The position numbers and the translations under genes are program-made. From NCBI GenBank assembly GCA_017620885.1, contig JAGAUF010000030.1, positions 1-37,304 on the forward strand: a stretch of 37,304 nt of DNA. The letters are read 5' to 3'. Shown piece after piece: positions 1 through 7,702 of the stretch. Within the stretch, counting starts at the first letter, position 1; the number at the start of each line of letters is the position of its first letter. Source of the DNA: Muribaculaceae bacterium. GTDB lineage: Bacteria > Bacteroidota > Bacteroidia > Bacteroidales > Muribaculaceae. Below the pieces are notes generated by a model. It had not been told where the DNA came from, searched no databases, and worked only from the letters and a program-made list of their open reading frames with translations.

Positions 1-101
1 CGCTGCTGACCACAGTCTCCTGCCCCTCAACGGTCAGCGCCGCTCCCGGCCTCTACATCGCCGTCTCCGGCTCCTCCTCCCGCAAGATCTTAGTTAAGTG
101 A
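1..101 (+). CDS. C-terminal end of a secreted protein with T9SS type A-like sorting tail (partial)
   Basis: The reading frame that starts at base 3 runs open to TGA at 99-101 and gives about 32 residues. The last ones read GLYIAVSGSSSRKILVK. A G-[IL]-Y-x-[VA] strand, a short turn and a terminal basic/hydrophobic K-[IV]-[LV]-V-[KR] strand form the usual end of the type IX secretion type A C-terminal domain. The two giant proteins in this window end the same way (GIYIVRVGKDDYKVVVK and GIYVVKCGNKIAKVVVR). The protein is therefore probably exported across the outer membrane by T9SS; its body lies outside the window, so its function cannot be told. A strong terminator follows. Confidence 0.7.
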   Translation, partial: LLTTVSCPSTVSAAPGLYIAVSGSSSRKILVK

Positions 102-129
102 TTTTTCCATTACACACTCTCAAACAGCA

Positions 130-160
130 GGCACGCCCCACTCGGCGTGCCTCTTTTTCT
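130..160 (+). terminator. Rho-independent terminator after the partial secreted-protein gene
   Basis: A perfect 8-bp GC-rich stem (GGCACGCC at 130-137 with GGCGTGCC at 144-151) has a 6-nt loop and is followed by a T-rich tract at 152-160. It separates the left-edge gene from the rsh transcription unit. Confidence 0.85.
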
Positions 161-250
161 TAGAGCTGACTTGACAATGCTTTCTGAGTAAGATTGAAAT
201 TCACTACATTCCCAAATAGAATCGCAAATTGAATCGTAAATCGAAGAGGG

Positions 251-281
251 TTGGAAGATTGAGAAAGATTTATTAATTTTG
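251..281 (+). promoter_or_regulatory. Bacteroidetes-type promoter for rsh
   Basis: A -33 element TTGG (251-254) and a -7 element TAATTTTG (274-281) are separated by 19 bp, which fits the Bacteroidetes sigma-ABfr pattern TTTG-N19/21-TAnnTTTG. Transcription would start near 288 and leave a ~20-nt leader. This argues for the ATG at 307 over the in-frame TTG at 286. Confidence 0.65.
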
Positions 282-306
282 TATTTTGGAAAAGAAGCGA
301 TGCAAA

Positions 307-2592
307 ATGAATAATTCAGACAATAAGGAACAGCAGAATATGCCCGGTGTGCAGATGCCATACACCTTGCCGAAAGCGACGCGTCATCCGTACGTGGCCG
401 GGACGCCACAGGAGGAAGAGGCTATGGCCGACGCCGCCTATAAGGATATGCTTTCCATTTATCTGAACAGCAACCACCGAAGGAAGGTGGAGATAATCGA
501 GAGAGCGTATAAGTTCGCGAAGAAGGCTCATTCGGGAGTACGGCGCATCAGTGGCGAGCCATACATAATGCATCCGCTCGCTGTGGCGCGTATCGTGGTG
601 AAGGAACTGGGATTAGGGAGCACTTCGATATGCGCGGCTCTGCTGCACGACGTGGTGGAGGATACCGACTATACGGCGGAAGACATCGAAGCCAATTTCG
701 GGAAAAAGATTGCCGACATCGTGGAGGGCCTTACAAAAATATCCGGAGGGATTTTCGGTGACAAGGCATCTATCCAGGCGGAGAATTTCCGCAAATTGCT
801 TCTTTCGATGTCGACCGATGTCCGGGTTGTGCTCATCAAGATGGCCGACCGTCTGCACAATATGCGCACACTCGGCTCGCTGCGCCCGGAAAAACAGTTC
901 AAGATTGCGGGCGAGACGCTATACGTCTACGCTCCCCTCGCCCATCGCTTGGGTCTTTTCAAAATCAAACAGGAACTGGAGGATCTGGCGTTCCGCTATG
1001 AGCATCCGGCAAAGTATGCCGAAATAATGAGCAAACTGACGGAGAGCGAGGAACATCGCGCACAGATAACGGAACAATTTGTCGCTCCGGTGCGCAAAAA
1101 GCTCGACGAGGCGGGATTCAAATATACGATCAAGGCTCGCGTGAAAAGCGCTTATTCCATCTTTAAGAAGATGGAGAAGAAGAAAATCCCCTTTGAGGAA
1201 ATCTACGATATATATGCCATCAGGGTCATATTCGAGAACGATGATGATTCGCTCGAAAAACTGCGCTGCTGGCAGATTTACACATTCTTCACCGACGGCA
1301 ACAAACTCCACCCCGACCGTCTGCGCGACTGGACATCCACGCCGAAAGCCAACGGCTACCGGGCGCTGCACCTGACTGTAATGGGGCCGGAGGGGAGATG
1401 GATAGAGGTGCAGATACGCTCCCGCAAAATGGACGACATCGCCGAATTGGGCTATGCCGCCCATTGGAAATACAAGACCGGCGAGGAGGGTGAAGACACC
1501 GAGCTTGACAATTGGATGAACACTATCAAGGACATCCTCGCCAATCCGGAGCCGAACGCCATCGATTTCCTTGACACGATAAAGCTCAATCTTTTCTCTT
1601 CAGAAATATATGTGTTCACCCCGAAAGGGGATTTGAGAACCCTCCCTACCGGCTCAACTGTACTCGATCTGGCTTTCGACATCCACTCGGAACTGGGTAT
1701 GCACTGTATCGCCGGCAAGATAAGCCATCGTCTCGTGCCCCTCTCTCACGTTCTGGAAAGCGGAGACCAAGTGGAAATCATCACATCCGATTCGCAGACG
1801 CCACACCCGGAATGGCTGAATTTCTGCCACACGGCGAAGGCACAGAACCGTCTGCGCGGCATCCTGCGAAAAGACCGCAAAACACTGGCTAAACGCGGTG
1901 AAGCACTTTTCAACGAGTTGATGCATAAGGAGGGGCTCGAACCGAGCAACGAAGCCATCTCGAAGCTACTCGGAAGCTATCATCTGCAGACTCGCGAAGA
2001 TCTCTTCATAATGCTCGCCAACGATGAAATCGACTTCTCCGGCGAACAGCTGAAGGAGCTGAAGAAAAGCCGTGTGTCGGGGCTGATGAAATTTCTCAAA
2101 AAGCCCTTCTCATCGAAGAAAAACGAGGAGAAGAAGATGCCCGTCAATCGAAAGGAAATCTATGTGCTGCATCCCGAATCGCCCAACTACCGGCTCGACA
2201 CGTGCTGCTCCCCTATCCCGGGCGACGATGTGCTCGGATTCGTGGACGACGATGAAAATGTCGTGCTCCACAAGGTGAGTTGTCCCAACGCCATGCGCCT
2301 GAAAAGCTCATTCGGATCGCGGCTCGTGGCGACGAAATGGGGCGGGAAAGCCGACAACTTCTTCGTGCGTATAGCCATCGACGGCATCGACCGGCACGGA
2401 CTGCTCGAAGAGATTGCCTCGACGGTGAGCCAGAAGCTGAACATCAATATCCGCGGCCTCAATATCGAGGCAAGGCAGGAAGTGTTCCATTGCGAATTGA
2501 CAGTAAATGTCGATGACGCCGACCGCGTAGCCACTATATGCAAGGAACTGAAAAAAATTAAAGGAGTGAAATTCGCACGCCGCATCTCGTAG
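307..2592 (+). CDS. rsh: Bifunctional RelA/SpoT-family (p)ppGpp synthetase/hydrolase
   Basis: The 761-aa product is a full-length long RSH enzyme that makes and degrades the stringent-response alarmone (p)ppGpp in the cytosol. Domains in order: HD hydrolase at ~60-210 with H89, the H114-D115 pair in LLHDVVEDT and D181 in MADRLHN; synthetase at ~260-390 with SIFKKM, then TPKANGYRALH and VQIRS; TGS at ~433-495 (IYVFTPKGDLRTLPTGST); a Cys/His conserved region at ~630-660 (DTCCSPIPGDDVLGF); and a C-terminal ACT domain at ~686-761. RLRD (338-341) sits where bifunctional RSH enzymes carry RxKD, with Arg for Lys, and the hydrolase residues look intact, so both activities are expected. Start ATG 307 was chosen because the predicted promoter lies immediately upstream. 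The pgpH-like gene starts 31 bp downstream, so co-transcription is likely. Confidence 0.95.
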   Translation: MNNSDNKEQQNMPGVQMPYTLPKATRHPYVAGTPQEEEAMADAAYKDMLSIYLNSNHRRKVEIIERAYKFAKKAHSGVRRISGEPYIMHPLAVARIVVKELGLGSTSICAALLHDVVEDTDYTAEDIEANFGKKIADIVEGLTKISGGIFGDKASIQAENFRKLLLSMSTDVRVVLIKMADRLHNMRTLGSLRPEKQFKIAGETLYVYAPLAHRLGLFKIKQELEDLAFRYEHPAKYAEIMSKLTESEEHRAQITEQFVAPVRKKLDEAGFKYTIKARVKSAYSIFKKMEKKKIPFEEIYDIYAIRVIFENDDDSLEKLRCWQIYTFFTDGNKLHPDRLRDWTSTPKANGYRALHLTVMGPEGRWIEVQIRSRKMDDIAELGYAAHWKYKTGEEGEDTELDNWMNTIKDILANPEPNAIDFLDTIKLNLFSSEIYVFTPKGDLRTLPTGSTVLDLAFDIHSELGMHCIAGKISHRLVPLSHVLESGDQVEIITSDSQTPHPEWLNFCHTAKAQNRLRGILRKDRKTLAKRGEALFNELMHKEGLEPSNEAISKLLGSYHLQTREDLFIMLANDEIDFSGEQLKELKKSRVSGLMKFLKKPFSSKKNEEKKMPVNRKEIYVLHPESPNYRLDTCCSPIPGDDVLGFVDDDENVVLHKVSCPNAMRLKSSFGSRLVATKWGGKADNFFVRIAIDGIDRHGLLEEIASTVSQKLNINIRGLNIEARQEVFHCELTVNVDDADRVATICKELKKIKGVKFARRIS

Positions 2593-2623
2593 GGTGCATT
2601 TCGCCCCTCTAAATATACGAAGT

Positions 2624-4681
2624 ATGAAAAAGATATTCACCAAGCTAAATATGCTGCGGCTGGCACTTATAGCCGGTGCAACAATATCTATCCTCTTTAT
2701 GTTGCCTCGTGCCGACCACGAGAGCTTCAATTATGAGCTGAACCAGCCGTGGAAATATCCGCTTCTGACGGCCACTTTCGATATGCCCATCATGCGCGAC
2801 TCGGCGTCGCTGACCTCGCTGCGTGATTCCGTCGACAAGAATTTTATCCCTTTCGTGATGCGCAAACAGAGTATCAGTGAAATGAATCTGGCACGTTTCC
2901 GCAACAACGCCTCAGCCATTGTGCCGTCGGACGACGTAGCGCGTCTTACGAAAATACTTATGGAGGTCTACTCCCGAGGCATCATCTCGACCGACATAAA
3001 CAACGAACTCTCGAAAGGGCAAAAGACAAAGCTGCGTATGGCACAGGACACCATCGGCTCCGATCCGGAAACCGCCTTCGTGACAGTCGATGCGACGCGT
3101 ATGTTCTCGCAGGCGTCGGCTTACCGCTATATCGACTCAGTATATCACTCATCGGCATCGACGGCGTCAAAAGCCTTCTCGTCGGAATTAGGGCGCGCTG
3201 TCAGTGCTTGTCTGACGCCTAACGTCATCATTGACTCCGTGGCCGACAGAAAATTCCGTGAACAGGAATATCTCAACATCACGGGTGCTCAGGGCATTAT
3301 AAAGGCAGGTCAGCGCATTGTAGACCGCGGAGAAATCGTCACGCCGCAGATTTACACCAATCTGAACACATTCCTTGAAATGCGTGGGCAGCAGGACACA
3401 ACCGACCCGACTACATATTTCGTACTCGGCCAAGTACTCTACACGCTGATCATATTCGGACTCCTTTACATGTTCCTCGCCATCTATCGCCCACGCTTCT
3501 ACTCCTCGCTCCGCAAGATGACCTTCCTGATGATATTCATCACCCTCTTCACGGTCTTCACCGTAGTAATGTTCGAGACCATTCCCAACGGCCTCTACTA
3601 TGTACCATACGCAGCCGTGCCGGTCATCGTATTGGTATTCTTTGATTCGCGCACAGCCATCTTCTCGCTCATCACGACGATTATGCTCTCGGCGCTTGTC
3701 GCCACATTCCCCCACTCCTTCATCTTTATGGAGATGAGCGTCGGTTTGGCGGCAACATTCGCCACACGCCAGCTGTCGCGCCGCTCCGACCTCCTGCGCA
3801 CGGCCGTTATCGCCTTCATCATATATTGCCTCACTTATCTGACGTGCAGCTTCATCTTCGACGGCAATCTCTCTACCTTCTCATGGAAAATCATCGGCGC
3901 TTTTGCCATCAATTCCGTCATACTCTCCTTCGCCTACATCCTTATCCTCGTCATCGAGCGTATATTCGGATTCACATCGACGGTGACGCTCGTGGAGCTG
4001 TCGGACATCAATAACAAAGTATTGCGGAGTCTGGCCGAGGAAGCTCCCGGCACATTCCAACATTCCATGCAGGTATCGGCGCTTGCCTCTGAAGCCGCGC
4101 GTGCCATAGGTGCCAACACGCAGCTTGTCCGCACCGGCGCCCTCTATCACGACCTCGGCAAGATGAAAAGCCCGATTTTCTTCACTGAAAACCAACACGG
4201 TGTCAATCCCCATGCCGGCCTCGATCCTTCTACGAGCGCCCGAAAAATCATTTCGCACGTCACCGACGGACTGGCAATGGCGCAGAAAGAGAAACTTCCT
4301 CAGGTGATTCGCAATTTCATCGCAGAACACCATGGACGCGGCATAACGAAATATTTCTACAATACGGCGGTGAACGAAGCCGGCGACCAGCCGGTAGATC
4401 CCGCTCCCTTCACGTATCCCGGTCCCGATCCGCAGTCAAAAGAGACTGCAATCCTGATGATGGCTGATTCCATCGAGGCGGCCTCCCGTTCGCTTACAGA
4501 CTATTCGCAGGCAAGCATCGACAATCTCGTAGACCGTATAGTGGACTCACAGGTGGCCGACGGACGATTCAAGGAGGCTCCAATTTCCATGCGCGACATA
4601 GAGACGGTAAAGAATACATTCAAGAAACGACTCGCCACTATATATCATTCGCGCATCGCATATCCCGACATCAAAAAGTAG
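2624..4681 (+). CDS. pgpH: 7TM-HD family cyclic dinucleotide phosphodiesterase (PgpH-like)
   Basis: The 685-aa product has the PgpH/YqfF layout: an N-terminal signal anchor (~8-27), an extracytoplasmic 7TMR-HDED-type domain to ~255, about seven membrane spans between ~265 and ~450, and a cytosolic HDIG-type HD domain at ~470-640. Metal-binding motifs are visible: FQHSMQ (His ~480), YHDLGK (His-Asp ~509-510), NPHAG, ISH, EHHG (~568-571) and MADS (Asp ~614). Characterised members of this family hydrolyse c-di-AMP, which makes that the best guess for the substrate; specificity is not visible in the sequence. The ATG at 2624 is preferred over the GTG at 2594 because the signal anchor begins there. 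It probably shares the rsh transcript. Confidence 0.9.
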   Translation: MKKIFTKLNMLRLALIAGATISILFMLPRADHESFNYELNQPWKYPLLTATFDMPIMRDSASLTSLRDSVDKNFIPFVMRKQSISEMNLARFRNNASAIVPSDDVARLTKILMEVYSRGIISTDINNELSKGQKTKLRMAQDTIGSDPETAFVTVDATRMFSQASAYRYIDSVYHSSASTASKAFSSELGRAVSACLTPNVIIDSVADRKFREQEYLNITGAQGIIKAGQRIVDRGEIVTPQIYTNLNTFLEMRGQQDTTDPTTYFVLGQVLYTLIIFGLLYMFLAIYRPRFYSSLRKMTFLMIFITLFTVFTVVMFETIPNGLYYVPYAAVPVIVLVFFDSRTAIFSLITTIMLSALVATFPHSFIFMEMSVGLAATFATRQLSRRSDLLRTAVIAFIIYCLTYLTCSFIFDGNLSTFSWKIIGAFAINSVILSFAYILILVIERIFGFTSTVTLVELSDINNKVLRSLAEEAPGTFQHSMQVSALASEAARAIGANTQLVRTGALYHDLGKMKSPIFFTENQHGVNPHAGLDPSTSARKIISHVTDGLAMAQKEKLPQVIRNFIAEHHGRGITKYFYNTAVNEAGDQPVDPAPFTYPGPDPQSKETAILMMADSIEAASRSLTDYSQASIDNLVDRIVDSQVADGRFKEAPISMRDIETVKNTFKKRLATIYHSRIAYPDIKK

Positions 4682-4745
4682 TTTTTTAACAATAATTCCA
4701 CCCCCTTACACGTTATATATAAGAGAAGAGTAATTATTGGTTTAT

Positions 4746-5270
4746 ATGGCCACGGCATTGATTATATTGAGCATTATTATATGGGGAGCATCACTGGTGA
4801 TGCTCTTCCGTAAGATTATGCTCGCCCCCGTCCTCTCCTTCATCGCGCTCTTCGTGCTGAGCTTGGCGCAGGAGGATACTCTTCCGATACTTCCTGTCAA
4901 TAACGTCATTCTCATATCATGGCTCTCCATCACGGTCGTGGCCACGGTAGCGACAATGCTTCAGCCGGAACAGGTGCGTGAGACGAAATTCGGAATGGGA
5001 TATATGACCCTCGGCGCGTTGGCAGGAATGGCCGCCGGGCTGTTGGGCTTTACCATAACCGACGATATGCCTATGCGTTACAGCATTATGGCTGTAGCCA
5101 CAATAGCCGGCACCTTCTTCGGCTATCTCCTCTTCAACAATACTCCGCGAGGGCGCGAACGTCAATTCAGCTTCTTCAATTACCTGATGGCCAAGGGATT
5201 CCCCGTGGCTATCACAATGATGCAGATAGGCGTAGCGCTTGTGATCGCCATCGCGATTTACCAGATTTAA
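4746..5270 (+). CDS. Conserved hypothetical multi-spanning membrane protein
   Basis: The 174-aa product is almost entirely hydrophobic, with five or six likely membrane helices (about 2-21, 26-41, 52-72, 83-102, 111-131 and 151-173) and a short basic segment (TPRGRERQ, ~133-140) before the last helix. I recognise no catalytic motif and no named family. The ATG at 4746 was chosen over the TTG at 4737. It lies 64 bp after the PgpH-like gene and 52 bp before the DUF4919 gene, so it may belong to the same transcript; no terminator is visible in either gap. Confidence 0.75.
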   Translation: MATALIILSIIIWGASLVMLFRKIMLAPVLSFIALFVLSLAQEDTLPILPVNNVILISWLSITVVATVATMLQPEQVRETKFGMGYMTLGALAGMAAGLLGFTITDDMPMRYSIMAVATIAGTFFGYLLFNNTPRGRERQFSFFNYLMAKGFPVAITMMQIGVALVIAIAIYQI

Positions 5271-5322
5271 ACAGCGCGTCACAATTGAGACTGAACGCGA
5301 TTACAACCCAAAATGAACTGAA

Positions 5323-6180
5323 ATGAAAACAAAAATATTGAAATTCATATTCCCGGCAGTACTTCTGGCATTGACGACCGCCTACGCGACGTCGCAGAAC
5401 CGTGCCGTGCGCAGTGACAACAGCAAACACAAAATCACCGTATCGAAGCCGGATTTGGCAAAAATCGAAAACGAGACTCTCGATCCTTCATCAAAGTTCT
5501 ATTTTCCGAAGTTGCTTCAGAAATATAACCGCAACGACACGGTGATGACCCCGGAGGAATATCGTTATTTCTATCTCGGATATATGTTCCAAGAGGATTA
5601 CGACCCCTACCGCACGTCAAAGTATTCCACAATAACCGACGACCTTCGCCTCAAAGCCACGCACACGAAGGAGGAAATCGACACTATCAAGAAATATGCC
5701 GAGCTTTCTCTTGCCGATAACCCGTTCGACTTACGCCAGATGTCGTTTCTCGTTCACGTACTGAAGGAGAAGAACAAGGGGATGAGCGCAAAGATATGGG
5801 AATATCGTCTGGAAAACCTTTTAGGCGCCATCAAATCTACCGGCACCGGAGCCGACGAGGAGAACGCATGGTTTGTGATTTATCCTATGCACGAATACGA
5901 TATGGTGTCGCTGTTAGGCTATGAAGCTGTCGATGTGGAATATCCGTCGGAAGGTGTAGACCGTCTTCTCGTGACGCCTGACAGATCCTCGGGGCGGCAC
6001 GCATCGGCCAATCGAAAAGCCTTCTATTTCAATGTCGGCATGCCAAGCGAACAATATGTGCTGAAACATCCCGAGGACGTCAATGGCGTTGACGACGAAA
6101 ACGCCGACTTGCCGGAAGCCGGAGCTGCCGTTCAGTCGCCCGATGAACAGTCAGCCGACGAGGAAGAAGCTGAAGAATAA
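5323..6180 (+). CDS. DUF4919 domain-containing exported protein
   Basis: The 285-aa product begins with a signal peptide (MKTKILKFIFPAVLLALTTA; cleavage near ATSQ). The mature part resembles DUF4919: an FYFPKLLQKYNRNDT segment, then EEYRYFYLGYMFQEDYDPY (~80-98), helical segments rich in Tyr, and a late F-N-V-G-M-P strand. The last ~15 residues are strongly acidic (ending DEEEAEE). DUF4919 has no assigned biochemical role; it is common in Bacteroidales and probably periplasmic. The gene follows the small membrane protein closely and precedes the SlyD-like gene by 41 bp, suggesting a shared transcript. The family assignment is from memory of the motif, not from a search. Confidence 0.8.
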   Translation: MKTKILKFIFPAVLLALTTAYATSQNRAVRSDNSKHKITVSKPDLAKIENETLDPSSKFYFPKLLQKYNRNDTVMTPEEYRYFYLGYMFQEDYDPYRTSKYSTITDDLRLKATHTKEEIDTIKKYAELSLADNPFDLRQMSFLVHVLKEKNKGMSAKIWEYRLENLLGAIKSTGTGADEENAWFVIYPMHEYDMVSLLGYEAVDVEYPSEGVDRLLVTPDRSSGRHASANRKAFYFNVGMPSEQYVLKHPEDVNGVDDENADLPEAGAAVQSPDEQSADEEEAEE

Positions 6181-6221
6181 CATTCAACAAATAAAAATAA
6201 CTCAAGCAATAATTCTGAAAT

Positions 6222-6794
6222 ATGGGAACAGAAAAAATATCCAACGGAAAATTCATCAAATTCATATATAAAGTCACTGATGCCAAAACAGGCGACACAC
6301 TTTTTGAAGCTACCGCAGATAAGCCGGATTCGCTGATCTACGGCATCACTCCGGGCGTTATTCCGGGTCTTGTAGCCGCTCTCAATGGTCTTGGCGAAGG
6401 CGATAAATTCTCTTCTGAACTGCCGCCCGAAGCTGCTTTCGGACCGTATGACAAGGACAATATCATCAAACTGGACTATACAGTTTTCAATCCCGACGGC
6501 AACCTTCCTTCAGAGGTAAAAACAGGCGCCGCACTCCCTATGATGACGCAGGATGGCTATCAGGTGATAGGCACGGTGACCGCTGTTGAGCCCGACGGGG
6601 TGACGATGGATTTCAACCATCCCTTCGCCGGCAAGACGGTGAAGATCGAGGGGGAAGTGACTGAGGTGCGCGACGCTACTCCGGAAGAACTGTCTCCGCG
6701 TCACGGATGCGGTTGTGGCCATGACCACGGTTGTGGCGACGGCGAGTGCTGCGGCGACCATGGACATGGTTGCGGCGACGGCTGCTGCCATTAA
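6222..6794 (+). CDS. slyD: FKBP-type peptidyl-prolyl isomerase, SlyD-like, with Cys/His-rich metal-binding tail
   Basis: The 190-aa product matches SlyD in layout: an N-terminal FKBP strand, the YGITPGVIPGLVAALNGLGEGDK core (~40-62), an inserted chaperone (IF) domain at ~70-130 (FGPYDKDNI through MDFNHPFAGK) and the closing FKBP strand (VKIEGEVTEVRDAT). The final 30 residues (161-190) carry 8 Cys and 6 His among Gly and Asp, as in SlyD proteins that bind nickel and other divalent metals. Expected roles are proline isomerisation, chaperoning of unfolded proteins and possibly metal delivery; the tail strongly suggests metal binding but the metal cannot be told. It is cytosolic, with no signal peptide. 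Confidence 0.92.
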   Translation: MGTEKISNGKFIKFIYKVTDAKTGDTLFEATADKPDSLIYGITPGVIPGLVAALNGLGEGDKFSSELPPEAAFGPYDKDNIIKLDYTVFNPDGNLPSEVKTGAALPMMTQDGYQVIGTVTAVEPDGVTMDFNHPFAGKTVKIEGEVTEVRDATPEELSPRHGCGCGHDHGCGDGECCGDHGHGCGDGCCH

Positions 6795-6812
6795 TTATTA
6801 CATGACCGTAGA

Positions 6813-6877
6813 TAAGCTAATTTTGCTATTATAGCTGTCACACAGCTATAATAGCTATTTTAGCTATTATTAGCTTA
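6813..6877. repeat. Nested palindrome / TAGCTA repeat array upstream of the steroid-reductase operon
   Basis: Three layers of symmetry are visible. An inner perfect 14-bp inverted repeat (6825-6838 with 6842-6855) has only a 3-nt CAC centre. An outer inverted repeat pairs TAAGCTAA (6813-6820) with TTAGCTTA (6870-6877). The self-palindromic hexamer TAGCTA occurs at 6852 and 6861, with the variant TAGCTT at 6871, spaced 9-10 bp (about one helical turn). No T-tract follows, so it does not look like a terminator for the SlyD gene. The predicted transcription start of the next operon falls inside it, which suits an operator or a structured leader. Confidence 0.7.
6818..6825 (+). promoter_or_regulatory. 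-7 promoter element of the steroid/bile-acid operon
   Basis: An exact TAATTTTG -7 element lies 67 bp before the ATG at 6892. The -33 position holds only AT-rich sequence (around 6795-6800), so the promoter may be weak or activator-dependent. The element is embedded in the left side of the palindrome array; a protein bound there would be expected to block or alter transcription. Confidence 0.5.
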
Positions 6878-6891
6878 AATACATTAGCGCG

Positions 6892-7668
6892 ATGTTTATA
6901 TTTGACTATTCTTTCTTCCAAGTGCTGATGGCTGTCATGGCCGTACTCGCTGTGATTGTCTTTATCGCTCTGCAATATGTGGCGGCTCCTTACGGGATTA
7001 TGATTTCCGACAAATGGGGCGCGACAATAAATAATAAAACCGGGTGGATCATTATGGAGGCTCCGGCCTTTATAACGATGCTCCTGCTCTGGGTTATTTC
7101 GCCGCGCGCAGCTTGGATCGCACCGGCTGTGATGGCGTCGCTTTTCCTTCTCCACTATTTCCAGCGCTCTTTCATATTTCCCTTACTGCTCAAAGGACGC
7201 AACCGTATGCCTTGGGCTATCGTCCTAATGGGGTTGATTTTCAATATAATCAACGCTTATCTCCTCGGCGCATGGCTATTCTTCTTCTCGCCGGCTACCC
7301 TATACACCGCGCAATGGCTCTCTTCTCCCCTCTTTATCCTCGGCACAATCGTGTTCTTCATAGGTATGTGGATTAATCTGCGCAGCGACTACATCATCCG
7401 CCACCTGCGCAAGCCGGGCGATACCCGCCACTACATACCGCGCGGAGGTATGTTCCGCTACGTATCATGTGCCAATTACCTCGGCGAAATTACAGAGTGG
7501 ATAGGATTTGCCATTCTGACATGGTCGCTCCCCGGACTGCTTTTCGCTGTATGGACTTTTGCCAATCTTGGCCCCCGCGCGAGACGCGTACACAAACGCT
7601 ATCTCGATGAATTCGGTGAAGAATACTCCGCGCTGCACCGCAAGGCCATTATCCCTTTCCTCTACTGA
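6892..7668 (+). CDS. Steroid 5-alpha-reductase family protein (SRD5A-like; candidate bile-acid 5AR)
   Basis: The 258-aa membrane protein is close to mammalian steroid 5-alpha-reductases 1 and 2 in length and motifs. It reduces the delta-4 double bond of 3-oxo-delta-4 steroids with NADPH in that family. Visible landmarks: WIIMEAP (Glu56 aligns with the SRD5A2 catalytic Glu57), LHYFQRSF (Tyr89 aligns with Tyr91), the NADPH-site run GMWINLRSDYIIRHLRKPGD (~158-177), IPRGGMF and ANYLGEITEW (Asn195, Glu199), and the family ending KAIIPFLY. The Gln that precedes the catalytic Glu in the human enzymes is Met55 here. It is first in an operon with an OYE reductase (34-bp gap) and an SDR, the set reported for isoallo bile acid formation in gut Bacteroidetes. 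The substrate is inferred from family and context. Confidence 0.9.
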   Translation: MFIFDYSFFQVLMAVMAVLAVIVFIALQYVAAPYGIMISDKWGATINNKTGWIIMEAPAFITMLLLWVISPRAAWIAPAVMASLFLLHYFQRSFIFPLLLKGRNRMPWAIVLMGLIFNIINAYLLGAWLFFFSPATLYTAQWLSSPLFILGTIVFFIGMWINLRSDYIIRHLRKPGDTRHYIPRGGMFRYVSCANYLGEITEWIGFAILTWSLPGLLFAVWTFANLGPRARRVHKRYLDEFGEEYSALHRKAIIPFLY

Positions 7669-7702
7669 CAATCTATCTCCCGACTAATCTAACCTGACTG
7701 AC

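Noticed and set aside
6813-6877. Palindrome array read as the terminator of the SlyD gene
   Set aside because: AT-rich stem with no T-tract on the plus strand, and a -7 promoter element embedded in it; an operator or leader structure fits better.
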